Source of the DNA: JAGGTJ01 sp964457545 | Lineage (GTDB): Bacteria; Desulfobacterota; DSM-4660; Desulfatiglandales; Desulfatiglandaceae | Assembly (NCBI GenBank): GCA_964457545.1 | Contig: CAYWEN010000006.1 | Coordinates: forward strand, 1 to 64,000 | DNA: 64,000 nucleotides | Direction of reading: 5' to 3' | Shown here: one piece after another, positions 23,753-33,716 of the stretch | Position numbering within the stretch: position 1 is the stretch's first letter | Layout: every line of letters begins with the position of its first letter | Translations under genes and position numbers: made by a program | Notes under the pieces: generated by a model | Told to the model about the DNA's origin: nothing | The model's database searches: none | The model's input: only the letters and a program-made list of their open reading frames with translations

Positions 23753-26419
23753 TCATTTGGGTTGGGGTCCTTGAATTACCATTACAAAGTCTTTGGGACG
23801 TATCCATTTGGAAAATGCAGCCTGAATTTCTTTTGCAGTTGTCTTGCGGTACCTCATGGCAGCCCTGACATGTTCATCTATAGGAAGGTCATGAATTGCA
23901 AGGTCAAGAAGCAGGTTGCTGCTTGAGTCTATGCTTTCTTCCGAAATGGGCACCTGGCGGATCATCATGGTTTTGGCTTGTCTGAGTTCATGCCGGGTTA
24001 CAGGTGCCTTTTGCATGTCTGATATGTCTCTTATGATAAGGGAATGAGCCTTTGAAACCTTTGGTGGATCGCAACCGTATACAATGCCGAATATCGATCT
24101 GGTTTTTTTGGCATCCAAAAATGCTTCAACCGTGTATACAAGTCCTGTTTTTTTGCGCAAGTCCCTGTAAAGACGTGTTGCATAAAATCCGCCGGACAAC
24201 ACATGGAGACCAACCTGGAGCGGGTAATAATCCCTGTGTGTACGTGTTGCACCTATAGTTTCTGCAATAATCACTCTGTCCTGGATACGTGTTCTGTCAG
24301 GGACAAACAGGTTTGCACTTTTGTTTGGCGGGACAGGAGGGGGCACGATATTGGGCCTTGGGCCTGTGGCCTTCCACGTTCCAAAGTGTTTTTTTATGAT
24401 GGCTTTGGCCTTTTCAGGGGTTATATCACCCATGATCACTATTGAAGTCAGATCTGGCCGGAAATTCTTTCTGTGAAATCTTCTGACGTCGTCTATGGTA
24501 ATGGATTTTACTGTGTCTGGCGTTGCCTGGCGCAGATATGGATCGCCCTTGGGATACAGCATGGACAAAAGACCGTGTTTTGCAAGGTAGGATGGGCTTT
24601 TCAGTTTTCCTCTAAGGGCGGCTATGGTCTCTTCTTTAACTGTTTTAAATGCCTTTTCAGGAAGCCGGGGTTTTAGAAGATCTTGTGCCAGGAGTTCAAC
24701 TCCCCGGTCAAAATCTTGTGTCAGCACGCTCAAAGAGAAGGATGTCCCGGCTGAAAGATTGGCTGCTATATCATCTACTGCTTTTTGAAAATCCTGCCTG
24801 TTCATGTCGCATGTTCCGTATTGAAACAGGTCGTCAAGTATGTCTGTGATTCCATCTTTGCCTTCTGGTTCCTGCAAGCCAGGGTGGTTTTTTATCTTTC
24901 CGTACAGTGTTACAGTAGGGCTTATAGTCTCTCTTTGAACAATGAGTTTCAGACCATTTGCCAGGATGCTTACAACCGGTTTTAGTTTTGATTTGGGAAC
25001 AGGCAGGGTTGAAAGGACCTTTTTTGCCCATGCAGGCAGTTCTACCTGAGGAGGGTTTTTTTCTGTGAAAGATTCTTTACCCTGGTACCCTTTGCTAAAA
25101 ACAGGTTTGCCCGAGGTCCTTGGGGTCAGAAGACCAATTACTGAAGTTTTGAAAAATTTGCGTGCTGCCCTGTTTACCTCTGTTTGACTCACTTTTTTAA
25201 TAGCCCTGATATCATCATCAGGAGAGTTGCGTCCTTCAATGGCAATAGCAGCGGACCATGCAGCGGCCAGTCCTGATATAGAGTTTTTCCTGAATTCTGC
25301 TTCTGCAATCTCCCGATGTTTGGCTGTTTCTACAAGATCTTTTGGAAAACCTGTTTTTTTGTATGTATCAACAACCTTTTTCAGGGAAGCAACTACTGTT
25401 GATCCATCCATGCCTTTTGGAAACCCTGCATATAAAAATCCCATACCTGTCTCTTTAAACAGTTTTAAGTCAAACCCTGTAAACAGGGCCTTTCCATCTA
25501 CAACGAGTTTGTACAGGTTCCCTCTTTTACTGTTCATTATATCAGCCAATATAATCCCTGCCGCAAAATCCCTGTCCTGGTATCCTGGCAGTCTGTAGGC
25601 AACAATTGCAAGACCGTATGGCAGATTGCTGTCAAGTTTTATTAAAGATGGTTTTAGAGGTTTCAGGTGTATTGGTGGCCGGTTTGGAAGGGGACGTGCA
25701 GGAATATTTCCAAAGAATGATTTTATGAGGGCAAGAGCGGATTCGGGCTTAATATCACCTGTTACAACAAGCAGTGCATTGTTGGGGGTATACCATGTGT
25801 CATGAAATCTTTTAAGCATATTGCCTGTGGTCTTTTCAAATGAAGGACGCGTACCCAATGCATCATGGGCATAGGGGGTTCCTTCAAACATCTTTTTAAG
25901 CAATCTGCTGTACATGACATACATGGGGCTTGAAAGGTCTCTTGCCACTTCCTGTTCTATGGCCCCGCGTTCCTTTTTCCACAGATCTTGAGTGCAAAGA
26001 ACATTTTTCATGCGAATTGCCTCTATTCTCAGAGGCAGTTCTGCAAGATCTTCCGGTACTATGAAATAGTACTGTGTAACGGTTTGGCCTGTGCTTGCAT
26101 TTGACATTCCACCCATTGCTGCGGTTATGGCAGCCAATTGTTCTGCAGACAGGCCCTTGCTTCCACGGAACATCATGTGTTCCAGGGCATGGGCCATTCC
26201 GGGAAAACCAACGGGAGCTTCGTTGGAGCCTGCAAAATAGGTTATATGTGTTGTTACAACCGGTGCAATGGGATTTTGTATAATGACAACCCTTAGCCCG
26301 TTTTTGAGCCTGGTTTTGATTATACTGTTTGCTGATACCGCTGCTGTAAGGTATGTAAAGATTAAAAGAAATGAAAACAGAAAACAACTGTACCATCTTG
26401 ATTTACCGATTTTATCCAT
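23753..26419 (-). CDS. M16 family zinc peptidase, two-repeat, with signal peptide
   Basis: An 888-residue pitrilysin/PqqL-like peptidase. Residues 1-30 are a signal peptide (WYSCFLFSFLLIFTYLTAAV). The inverted zinc motif HALEH is at residues 77-81 within FPGMAHALEHMMFRG, so the N-terminal M16 domain is catalytically complete. The second half (about 460-888) repeats the M16 fold without HxxEH, as usual for the inactive partner domain. It probably degrades peptides in the periplasm or outer membrane. ATG 26419 was chosen because it precedes the signal peptide; an upstream in-frame start adds 43 unlikely residues. It is followed convergently by the eCIS operon, and lies 128 bases downstream of the solute-binding-protein gene. 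Confidence 0.9.
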   Translation of the reverse strand: MDKIGKSRWYSCFLFSFLLIFTYLTAAVSANSIIKTRLKNGLRVVIIQNPIAPVVTTHITYFAGSNEAPVGFPGMAHALEHMMFRGSKGLSAEQLAAITAAMGGMSNASTGQTVTQYYFIVPEDLAELPLRIEAIRMKNVLCTQDLWKKERGAIEQEVARDLSSPMYVMYSRLLKKMFEGTPYAHDALGTRPSFEKTTGNMLKRFHDTWYTPNNALLVVTGDIKPESALALIKSFFGNIPARPLPNRPPIHLKPLKPSLIKLDSNLPYGLAIVAYRLPGYQDRDFAAGIILADIMNSKRGNLYKLVVDGKALFTGFDLKLFKETGMGFLYAGFPKGMDGSTVVASLKKVVDTYKKTGFPKDLVETAKHREIAEAEFRKNSISGLAAAWSAAIAIEGRNSPDDDIRAIKKVSQTEVNRAARKFFKTSVIGLLTPRTSGKPVFSKGYQGKESFTEKNPPQVELPAWAKKVLSTLPVPKSKLKPVVSILANGLKLIVQRETISPTVTLYGKIKNHPGLQEPEGKDGITDILDDLFQYGTCDMNRQDFQKAVDDIAANLSAGTSFSLSVLTQDFDRGVELLAQDLLKPRLPEKAFKTVKEETIAALRGKLKSPSYLAKHGLLSMLYPKGDPYLRQATPDTVKSITIDDVRRFHRKNFRPDLTSIVIMGDITPEKAKAIIKKHFGTWKATGPRPNIVPPPVPPNKSANLFVPDRTRIQDRVIIAETIGATRTHRDYYPLQVGLHVLSGGFYATRLYRDLRKKTGLVYTVEAFLDAKKTRSIFGIVYGCDPPKVSKAHSLIIRDISDMQKAPVTRHELRQAKTMMIRQVPISEESIDSSSNLLLDLAIHDLPIDEHVRAAMRYRKTTAKEIQAAFSKWIRPKDFVMVIQGPQPK

Positions 26420-26547
26420 GACAAGGTACCCTGTGACTGATTTTCCTGTGTGCAGAGATTTATAAAAAAAATAAAAAAAACGCTTTTTCCACCTTACAGG
26501 ATGCATTATCCTGAGGGCAAGATATTTGTTGCCATGTAATGGGCACA

Positions 26548-28671
26548 TTATCTCTGTTCAATTGCAAATTGTGGCATGACCGGCAACTTTGTCCATTTGT
26601 TAAACTCGTAACTGTAGTTTCCTGTTTTTGATGGACGGATCTTTTCGTAATGTATCTGTTTGTTCTTGTCCACTCTTTTAATGACAATCCTTTTGTCCAT
26701 GACAGCGGCCCATTTGCTGAGATACAAAAAGGTATAAGGCTGTTCCCTTGCTATAAGTCTGTGTAACTGATGGCAATATTCCACCTGTCTTTTGTGGTTG
26801 TATTCCCGCCTTATCTTTATGATAAGATCATCTGCCAGTCTGTTCTTGAACCCCACAAAATTTAACTGGCCCGGATGGCATTGGCTGGAATGCCATATCT
26901 GGTACATGTCCGGTTCTATTCCCATGTTCCATCCAAGGATTACTGCATCAAAATCAGCCTTGTTTATACGTTCCTGAATAAAAACAGACCATTCCAGCAG
27001 ATCAGTGTGTACCTTTACACCTATCTTTTTCCATTCATCCTGTACAATGGCGAGTATGGCTTTTCTGATATCGTTGCCATTGTTTGTAATAAGTGTGAAT
27101 TCCAGTTTTTTCCCATTCTTTTCAAGCCATCCGTCTTTATTGCGTGTCCATCCCGCCTCTTTTAAAAGTTTTAAGGATCCTTCCGGGTTGTAGGGCAGTG
27201 GAGGGACGCCTTGATCGTAAAAATCTGTCTGTTTGGCAAATGGGCCGGATATACGTTCACCCTGGCCGTAAAGTACATATTTTATTATCCTGTTTACATT
27301 GATGGCCATGCCGAGGGCTGTCCTGACCCGGCGGTCATTGAAGGGCTCTTTTCGCATATTATATCCAATGTAGGTGTAGCCAAAGGATGTGCCGAAAAAG
27401 ATCTGAAATCGTGGATCGTGCCTGAGCCTTTCTACCTGATGAGGCTGGACATTGTAATGATCCAGGGTCCCGGCATAGAATTCCATTTCCTGGGTAAGGG
27501 GATCGGGTATGATTCTTACAATATAGGAATGATAGTTTGGGGGACCTTCCCAGTAGTTTTTAAAACGATCCAGTCTGATGTACTGGTCCGGTTTCCACTC
27601 GGTAAACCTGAATGGACCACATCCAATGGGGTGGCGGTTGAAACTGCTTTGTCGTATAGAAACATCCTCTTTGTTAAGATTGTGTTTTTCTTTTAAAAGG
27701 GCATTTTTATTGAGTAGGTGTTCGGGCAGTATCCCTATGCCCCATGTTCCAAGTGCGGGAGAGTAGAGACGCTTGTACACGATGCGGACAGTGAGAGGAT
27801 CAATTATCTGTACTGCTTTCACAGGTTCGAAGTCCGAGACACGGGGAGACAGGTTTTTGGGGTCCATTATTGCCTTGTATGTGAATTTGATATCTTTGGC
27901 AGTAAACAGGACACCGTCGTGAAATCTTACATCAGGTCTCAGATGAAAGGTTATTACAGGATTGTGTTCAACGGCAGGCAGAATGGATCTGGCAACGGCC
28001 CTTGGGATTTTTCGGGAGGTATCAGAAAAGATATATCTTTCTGAAGGGAATCCTGAGAAATATCCTTTTCCCGCAAGTTTCTCCAGATTCTTAAAGAGAT
28101 CCTGATCCACCCTGTCTAATACCAGTTTTATACGGGCAGGTGCATGAATTTCTACTGTTTTCTTTTTATCGTCTGTGAGATGTTTCTGGAAGGTTTCAGG
28201 CGGTATGATATATATTTTTTTTATATTCTTTAGGGTTGCATAGAGGCGGTTGTCCATGCCTTCAGGGTGGCTCATGGCATTTCTTATCAGTGCGACAATC
28301 CTTTCAGCTTGTTTTGTGCTGTTTTTGTTATCTGTATCATAATCATTTTTATTATGGTCAGGCCAGTATGCATAAAAGTATGCCTCTTCATGTATCTCCC
28401 ACGATTTGGCAAGACGTCCCCTGAAGTGAAGATTTTTGTCTCTGTCAATAAGGCCTTCAAATACCATGGATTCGATTTGACTGCTTGCACTGTCTGCCGA
28501 AAGAATAGGGTTCAGTAATGTGGCGTCACCACTTGATGCGGTTATGTATTCGGTCAGACGGTTTGGATTGCCCCGGGTTTGTTCTTCATAGGTTGGTACC
28601 CAGAGATAGGATTGTAGCATCAAGATAATGATGATGACAGGAACAAGGATAAGAATACGTTTTATGATCAT
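26548..28671 (-). CDS. Peptide/oligosaccharide ABC transporter solute-binding protein (SBP_bac_5)
   Basis: A 707-residue extracellular solute-binding protein, family 5 (OppA/DppA-like), at the long end of the family. Residues 4-28 are a hydrophobic anchor or uncleaved signal (ILILVPVIIIILMLQSYLWV) with no lipobox. Diagnostic stretches are VITFHLRPDVRFHDGVLFTA, DPLTVRIVYKRLYSPAL, HPIGCGPFRFTEWKPDQYI, and FNDRRVRTALGMAINVNRII. Residues about 90-200 contain an insertion rich in charged residues. No permease or ATPase genes adjoin it. It lies upstream of the M16 peptidase, so the two may be co-transcribed and serve peptide handling, which is inferred. Confidence 0.85.
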   Translation of the reverse strand: MIIKRILILVPVIIIILMLQSYLWVPTYEEQTRGNPNRLTEYITASSGDATLLNPILSADSASSQIESMVFEGLIDRDKNLHFRGRLAKSWEIHEEAYFYAYWPDHNKNDYDTDNKNSTKQAERIVALIRNAMSHPEGMDNRLYATLKNIKKIYIIPPETFQKHLTDDKKKTVEIHAPARIKLVLDRVDQDLFKNLEKLAGKGYFSGFPSERYIFSDTSRKIPRAVARSILPAVEHNPVITFHLRPDVRFHDGVLFTAKDIKFTYKAIMDPKNLSPRVSDFEPVKAVQIIDPLTVRIVYKRLYSPALGTWGIGILPEHLLNKNALLKEKHNLNKEDVSIRQSSFNRHPIGCGPFRFTEWKPDQYIRLDRFKNYWEGPPNYHSYIVRIIPDPLTQEMEFYAGTLDHYNVQPHQVERLRHDPRFQIFFGTSFGYTYIGYNMRKEPFNDRRVRTALGMAINVNRIIKYVLYGQGERISGPFAKQTDFYDQGVPPLPYNPEGSLKLLKEAGWTRNKDGWLEKNGKKLEFTLITNNGNDIRKAILAIVQDEWKKIGVKVHTDLLEWSVFIQERINKADFDAVILGWNMGIEPDMYQIWHSSQCHPGQLNFVGFKNRLADDLIIKIRREYNHKRQVEYCHQLHRLIAREQPYTFLYLSKWAAVMDKRIVIKRVDKNKQIHYEKIRPSKTGNYSYEFNKWTKLPVMPQFAIEQR

Positions 28672-28880
28672 ATTATCCCATGTATGACATTGTCTGTATG
28701 TGGCAAGGTTGAAGGGCTCGGCACATGGGTATCAGCCATGTTTATGTGTGAGTCTGTGGAGGTGGCCTTTTTATCTGTCTGATTATGAAACAGTATGCAA
28801 CAACTCAGATGATTGTCTGTTCCATGCTCTTATGGATGGAAAAATACAGTCCCACTTTTTAATATTATAAGGTGAATATG

Positions 28881-28894
28881 GTTTGACGTCAAAC
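28881..28894. promoter_or_regulatory. Perfect 14-base palindrome GTTTGACGTCAAAC
   Basis: An uninterrupted dyad, GTTTGACGTCAAAC, lies 210 bases upstream of the solute-binding-protein start, within A+T-rich sequence. Its shape suits a dimeric regulator. No second copy was seen in the window, and no regulator is encoded next to it. Confidence 0.3.
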
Positions 28895-29466
28895 AATACA
28901 CTTGGATTCCAATATGCCTTTTTGGATGGGCCGATTGTTCCCTGTTTGCGGGTTATTGTGATCTTTATCAGTAAAAAGGATATGTTCTGATGTTAATTAT
29001 CGAGGTCAGTGCCTGTTTTCGAATCAATTTTGAGGCCAAGGAGCTGTCTGTTCTTAAAAAGACTTGATTTAATTCAAGCAAATTTATATTATAAATATTT
29101 TAGACTTTTTACAGAGCAGGTTGCTGACGGTCCTCCGGGTTGTTGATTAGGCCTGTTAGGACACTGTTTTCAATATTGATTGTACCATAAAATCAGGTCG
29201 TTCTGTCAGTATTGTTTTTAAAAGCGAGTCTTGCTGAACGCTCTGCAAGATCAGAATTGCCTGTTCATTTTACGTGTGTACATAGACATAGGTGCCAGTA
29301 AGACAGGGAAATGGAATCCGGATCTGTCATGGCTGGTATTGCAGAAACAGAAAGATTGTCAAAGGCATTGCTGATACATTGTCATAAACTGTATCGTAAT
29401 AATAAAAAAGCTTGTGTTTTATATCAATTGCTTTTTGTGGCTAAAAAGGGTCTTTTCTTAGCCTGG

Positions 29467-29500
29467 TTTCCATCCATAAATGATCTTTTTGTACAATGGT
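29467..29500 (+). repeat. Dispersed repeat, single left arm
   Basis: TTTCCATCCATAAATGATC followed by TTTTTGTACAATGG matches the left arm of the family (consensus TTTCCATCCATAAACGGCC, then TTTTTGCACAATC). No right arm is obvious. Confidence 0.55.
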
Positions 29501-29914
29501 CTTGTCCGAAAAAAGTCTTGTTTGTGAACAGAAACCGAGAAATCTTATAAAAAAACAAGGAGGGGATAGATATTATGCAGATTGAATAACTTGGCATATA
29601 AGGGCTGTACAAGGAACAGGATGATTGTTAAAAGTTCAGCAGTTTAGGGTTGTATGTTCAAAGGGTTAGATTTGTCTGCCGGGGTATGGATGCTGTTACT
29701 GCAGAGGGATTGATAACAGATGGTGAGTCCAGGTATGGAGCGGATAGAAAGAAATATTCAATTAAAAGTTCCTTGTCAGGGTTTAGAGGTGCTATGCCTG
29801 TTTTTGTGCTTAATATGCATAGAGTGATGTGTATGGTATGCTGTTGGATGTTTTGCGGATAAAGTTATCAGGAAAACCAAGTAAAATGAAAGGAATGCAA
29901 TTAAAGGAGGATGT

Positions 29915-31057
29915 ATGAATATGCAAAATGAGTCCAAGTTAAAAGATTTTCTGTTTGGCGTACAGGATGTGAAAAGTCTTGTGCCTGGATTTGTAGTGGC
30001 AGTGGTTATTACTGTTCTTGCTTTTTATATACATGACTTGATCGGAGTGCTTTTTCATCTCAAAAAGAGTCCCATAAGTAGCATAATGATAGCTATTGTT
30101 CTTGGGCTCATTGTGAGAAACACCATAAATGTTAGTGAAGGCATGTATCCGGGGATAGCATTTTGCCTTGCCAAGATGTTAAAGCTGGGTATTATCTTGG
30201 TGGGTATAAGATTGAGTATCTTTGCTGTGTTAAAAATAGGTCTGATGGCTGTAGGTATTGTCTTTGTATGCATATGTGTAGGGTGTTTGTTTACTATAAC
30301 CATGGCATTGAAACTCAAACTTCCTGAACGTCTTGGTACGCTTATTGCGGTTGGTACAGGAATATGCGGGGCAACAGCTATTGTCGCAGTTGGTCCTTCC
30401 ATAAATGCCAAGGAGGAAGAAATTGCATATGCCGTTGGGACTATTACTCTTTTTGGGTTGGTTCTCATGTTCGTGTATCCATATCTTACCCACCTTGTTT
30501 TAGGTTTGACGCATATACAGGCGGGCATATTTATGGGAACAGCTATTCATGAAACTTCCCAGGTGGCTGGTGCAGGGCTTATGTATGACCAGCTCTGGAT
30601 TACAAAAGGTGTACACCCCACAGGAATGGATGTTGCTATTGTAACCAAGCTTGTAAGGAATATTTTTATGGCCCTTGTTATTCCTGTTGCTGCCTATTTT
30701 TATACAAGCAGGCAGATGGCAGAAAAGACTGAGATCAATATTATCAAGCTTTTTCCGGTATTTATCCTTGGTTTCCTTGGGATGGCAGTGATTAGATCCC
30801 TTGGAGACTTCTTTATAGTAAAACAGCATTTGTTCAGCAGCCCGGAGGCATGGAAAGAGATTTGTGACTTCAGCAATCACTGTGCGGAATATTTTCTTGC
30901 TCTTGCCATGGCTGGCGTTGGACTTGGTACTGATATCAAAAAATTGAAAAAGTTGGGAATAAAACCATTTCTTGTTGGACTTGTAGCGGCTGTAACTGTT
31001 GGTGTGGTGAGTTTGATATTGATTAAGCTGCTTGCTTCATTTCTGGTTGTAAGTTAG
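29915..31057 (+). CDS. YeiH/UPF0324 family putative sulfate/anion exporter
   Basis: A 380-residue integral membrane protein with about ten hydrophobic segments. Family signatures are MLKLGIILVGIRLSIFAVL (about 88-106), the glycine-rich AVGTGICGATAIVAVGP (about 144-160), AIHETSQVAGAG (about 208-219), and EYFLALAMAGVGLGTDIKKL near the end. This matches the UPF0324/YeiH (putative sulfate exporter) family; the true substrate is not settled for most members. Export of sulfite, sulfate or similar anions would suit a sulfur-metabolising anaerobe. ATG 29915 has AAAGGAGG at 29905-29912. It is a single-gene unit, followed by strong hairpins. Confidence 0.85.
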   Translation: MNMQNESKLKDFLFGVQDVKSLVPGFVVAVVITVLAFYIHDLIGVLFHLKKSPISSIMIAIVLGLIVRNTINVSEGMYPGIAFCLAKMLKLGIILVGIRLSIFAVLKIGLMAVGIVFVCICVGCLFTITMALKLKLPERLGTLIAVGTGICGATAIVAVGPSINAKEEEIAYAVGTITLFGLVLMFVYPYLTHLVLGLTHIQAGIFMGTAIHETSQVAGAGLMYDQLWITKGVHPTGMDVAIVTKLVRNIFMALVIPVAAYFYTSRQMAEKTEINIIKLFPVFILGFLGMAVIRSLGDFFIVKQHLFSSPEAWKEICDFSNHCAEYFLALAMAGVGLGTDIKKLKKLGIKPFLVGLVAAVTVGVVSLILIKLLASFLVVS

Positions 31058-31136
31058 TTTCCATCCATAATGGCCGTTTTGCACGATCCCGGTGTCAATC
31101 TACGGGGTCGTGCAAGAATTAGTAACATATATATTT
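31058..31136 (+). repeat. Dispersed repeat copy after the YeiH gene, with hairpin
   Basis: TTTCCATCCATAATGGCC starts at 31058, directly after the stop codon, and continues into a hairpin, GCACGATCCC...GGGGTCGTGC at 31081-31113, with one G-T pair. The loop GGTGTCAATCTAC is shared with the copy at 43121 (GGTGTCAATTTAC). The fragment CAATAACTGCCCATCC at about 31178-31193 may be a remnant of a right arm. Confidence 0.6.
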
Positions 31137-31181
31137 ATTGGAAACAGGGGCTTTTGTTTTTCAAGGCCCCATGTTTCCAAT
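31137..31181 (+). terminator. Long hairpin downstream of the YeiH gene
   Basis: ATTGGAAACAGGGGC at 31137-31151 pairs with GCCCCATGTTTCCAAT ending at 31181, with a single unpaired T. The loop is T-rich (TTTTGTTTTTCAAG). There is no trailing T run, so it may be a bidirectional barrier between this gene and the convergent ligase gene, or part of the dispersed repeat. Confidence 0.45.
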
Positions 31182-31332
31182 AACTGCCCATCCGCGAATT
31201 AATTGCGGCGATTTTGTTGTATTTGTGAACTCATTCTTGGATGCAGTTGTTTCAAGGTATTTTGGAGGACGGTTTCTTTGATTTTTCCGGTGTCTTTTAT
31301 GAGAAACGGCATCGAATGGTAAGGAAGGTGTC

Positions 31333-32889
31333 CTATTTTTCCGGCCTGTTACAGTGTTTTTCTCGAATCTTTTTCTTGTGTATCTTTCCTGAGCCTGTTT
31401 TTGGAAGAAAGGCAGTGAAATCTACGCTTTTTGGTGCCTTATAGTGGGCAAGATGTTTTTTGCAAAAATCTATAAGCTCTTTTTCTGTTGTATGATACCC
31501 TTTCTTTAAGACTACCACTGCCTTTACTGATTCTCCCCAATGTTTATCCGGTATCCCGATTACTGCTGCTTCCAGTATCGCAGGGTGCATATAAAGAACA
31601 TTTTCCACCTCTGTGGAATAGACATTTTCTCCGCCAGTGATGATCATGTCCTTTTTTCTGTCTACGATCTGTATATAACCTTCTTCATCCATGACAGCCA
31701 GATCTCCTGTGTACAGCCAGCCGTTTTTTATGACCTTTTCTGTCTCACAGGGAAGATTCCAGTATCCTGGAGTAATGGTGTCTCCTTGTACAATGATTTC
31801 TCCTACCTGATTCTCATCCTTTTTTATGTCCCTTCCTCTTTCATCTATAACTCTGAGGTTTATGGTGATGAATTCCCTTCCTGTTTTTGCCTTGTACCTT
31901 AGCTGTTCTTTCCACGGAAGGCTTTTCAGATGCTCCTTTAATATGGAGAGCGTAAGGTAAGGGCTTGTTTCTGTCATTCCGTATGTCTGTATATAATTGC
32001 ACTTAAATATATCTGTTATCTTTTTTACGAGTTCAGGCGCTATGGGCGCCCCTCCGCTCATCAATATCCTGAGGCTTGAATAATCATGTTTTTTTGCATC
32101 TGGATGATTTACCATCATATTTAGCATGGTAGGTATGAGATTTGTTATGGTTATTTTATTCTTTTCAATGATACCGAGAACAGAAGATGCCTCAAATGCA
32201 GGTATAAACACATGTCTTCCTCCTGTCCATGTAATGGCAAAGGTTGCCCAGGCATCAGCAAGGTGGAACATTGGAGCAGCATGCAGCCAGTTGTCCCTGT
32301 CTGTCAGGTGAAGTTCTGCAATGGCTCCAAGGGCATGTGTCTTTACATTTTTGTGGGTAAGGATTACTCCCTTTGCCCTTCCTGTAGTTCCGCTGGTATA
32401 ATATATCTGAGCAATATCGGTATCCTTGATACAAACAGGGGGGATAAAGGGGCCTGATTCATTAACGAGTTTTTCGTAGTAAAGGCCATCCTCTTTTTCT
32501 GGAAAATCTGTCCATATTATCTCTTTTATTTTTGTTTTGGCCAATAATTGTCTGAGTATGTCATAAAACTTGCTCTGAGATATAATAACAGATGCGTTAC
32601 TGTCCTCTATTATCAGGCAAAGCTCGTTTATGGACAGCCTTGTATTTATTGGTACCAGTATTATGCCGAGGTGTGCTGTTGCAAAATAAACTTCCAGAAA
32701 TGTATGGTGATTTTCATGAACTATTGCCAGTCGATCACCTTTTTTAATACCCAGCTCTTTAAAGGCGGTACACAGGGAAAATATCCTTTTTCCAAGTGTT
32801 CTGTAATTCATCCTTACATCACCACATATTATAGCCTCTTTTTCAGGCCATAATCTTAAGGCCTTTGCAAGAAGTTCGTTTAACGTCAT
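31333..32889 (-). CDS. AMP-dependent acyl-CoA synthetase (long-chain fatty-acid-CoA ligase type)
   Basis: A 518-residue ANL-family adenylating enzyme that would form acyl-CoA from a carboxylic acid, ATP and CoA. Motifs in order: IAQIYYTSGTTGRAKGVILT (P-loop, about 163-182), YIQTYGMTETSPYLTL (about 296-311), GWLYTGDLAVMDEEGYIQI and VDRKKDMIITGGENVYSTEV (hinge and C-terminal domain), and the catalytic Lys in PKTGSGKIHKKKI. Substrate chain length cannot be read from the sequence. ATG 32889 has GGAGG at 32895-32899 on the minus strand. It stands alone, divergent from the ATP synthase genes. Confidence 0.9.
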   Translation of the reverse strand: MTLNELLAKALRLWPEKEAIICGDVRMNYRTLGKRIFSLCTAFKELGIKKGDRLAIVHENHHTFLEVYFATAHLGIILVPINTRLSINELCLIIEDSNASVIISQSKFYDILRQLLAKTKIKEIIWTDFPEKEDGLYYEKLVNESGPFIPPVCIKDTDIAQIYYTSGTTGRAKGVILTHKNVKTHALGAIAELHLTDRDNWLHAAPMFHLADAWATFAITWTGGRHVFIPAFEASSVLGIIEKNKITITNLIPTMLNMMVNHPDAKKHDYSSLRILMSGGAPIAPELVKKITDIFKCNYIQTYGMTETSPYLTLSILKEHLKSLPWKEQLRYKAKTGREFITINLRVIDERGRDIKKDENQVGEIIVQGDTITPGYWNLPCETEKVIKNGWLYTGDLAVMDEEGYIQIVDRKKDMIITGGENVYSTEVENVLYMHPAILEAAVIGIPDKHWGESVKAVVVLKKGYHTTEKELIDFCKKHLAHYKAPKSVDFTAFLPKTGSGKIHKKKIREKHCNRPEK

Positions 32890-33419
32890 ATCTACCTCCA
32901 GTTGTGGTTGATCCGGAAATTGTTCCTTTGGGTGTTAAAATGCCTTAAGGGCCAGATGGACAGGAAATCAGGCGGCGAACAAACTCTGTTTCTGGGTAGG
33001 TAATAGCTATAGAATAGAGTGTAATAAAATTCAAGTTCAGATAATATGATTTCTGCAAGTGTTCTGTGAAGATATATTAAAGGATTTGTCTTGCGCCAGT
33101 CCGTGGTGTTTTGAGCAATGCCTGTAGATCGAAGATATTGCAGATGTATTGTTGTGTTGGCCTTTACGCATTTGTATGCACACTGCCCTGGAAAGTGTAA
33201 ACAGGAAACTCCCCTTTATCTGACTTTGTGTCTGCATTGTTACATTATATTGATAAGTTTTATATTGTTTTTCTGTATATTGTGGCAGACTGAGATTCTG
33301 GTTTTTTTTATGAGTTAATGTGTTTTTTAACCTTGACATGAGCTTGTCTGTTAGTATATTTGCTTTAATTGCTTTTGATTCATATCTTGCGGGAAGCCGC
33401 CCATGGCTTTTAAAGGCCA
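32890..33419. other. Divergent intergenic region, acyl-CoA synthetase / ATP synthase operon
   Basis: No gene is seen. It contains the strong sigma-70-type promoter for the ATP synthase operon at 33333-33360, described separately. Promoters for the minus-strand ligase are not clear. Confidence 0.5.
33333..33360 (+). promoter_or_regulatory. Sigma-70-type promoter of the Fo operon
   Basis: A full-consensus -35 TTGACA at 33333-33338 and a -10 TATATT at 33355-33360 are separated by 16 bases. Transcription would begin about 50 bases before the atpZ-like gene. This is the best sigma-70 match noticed in the window. Confidence 0.6.
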
Positions 33420-33716
33420 GTGATAAGGCTGTTTATTAACGATCAAAGCAAACAGAGTCTTTTTGCGAGGGTTCCGATTTTTAGCCTTAAAAAAAACAGC
33501 AAGGTGATTGACAATGTAATATTGGTCTCACAACTTGGTTTGACCATGGTGGGTTCAATACTTTTCTGTTTTTATCTCGGTTACCTGCTGGATAGGTGGC
33601 TTGATACATCAGGTCTGTTTATCACGATTTTTATTTTGCTTGGTGTAGCGGGAGGAGGATATACTGCTTACAGGCAGATAATGGAAGCTGATTTAACGAA
33701 TGACAAAAAAAAATAA
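33420..33716 (+). CDS. atpZ: AtpZ/AtpI-family small membrane protein
   Basis: A 98-residue protein with two hydrophobic segments: LVSQLGLTMVGSILFCFYLG (about 36-55) and FITIFILLGVAGGGYTAYRQ (about 67-86), joined by YLLDRWLDTSG. This is the F1Fo-ATPase-associated AtpZ-like family, implicated in Mg2+ or Ca2+ handling or in c-ring assembly with AtpI. GTG 33420 has AAAGG just upstream. It overlaps the following gene by 17 bases. Confidence 0.75.
   Translation: MIRLFINDQSKQSLFARVPIFSLKKNSKVIDNVILVSQLGLTMVGSILFCFYLGYLLDRWLDTSGLFITIFILLGVAGGGYTAYRQIMEADLTNDKKK

Larger units (their letters stand above)
28672..29914. other. Gene-poor 1.2-kb divergent intergenic region
   Basis: This lies between the solute-binding-protein gene (-) and the YeiH gene (+). 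I see no credible gene: the two small frames here (29311-29550, 29650-29862) have no ribosome binding site or family pattern, and the first runs through a dispersed repeat. The stretch holds a repeat arm at 29467-29500, repeat-like fragments near 28830 and 28912-28950, a perfect palindrome at 28881-28894, and long A+T-rich tracts. It may be eroded sequence. Confidence 0.5.

Noticed and set aside
29311..29550. 79-codon frame before the YeiH gene
   Set aside because: It runs through a dispersed repeat arm and has no ribosome binding site or family match.
29650..29862. 70-codon frame before the YeiH gene
   Set aside because: No ribosome binding site and composition like non-coding DNA.
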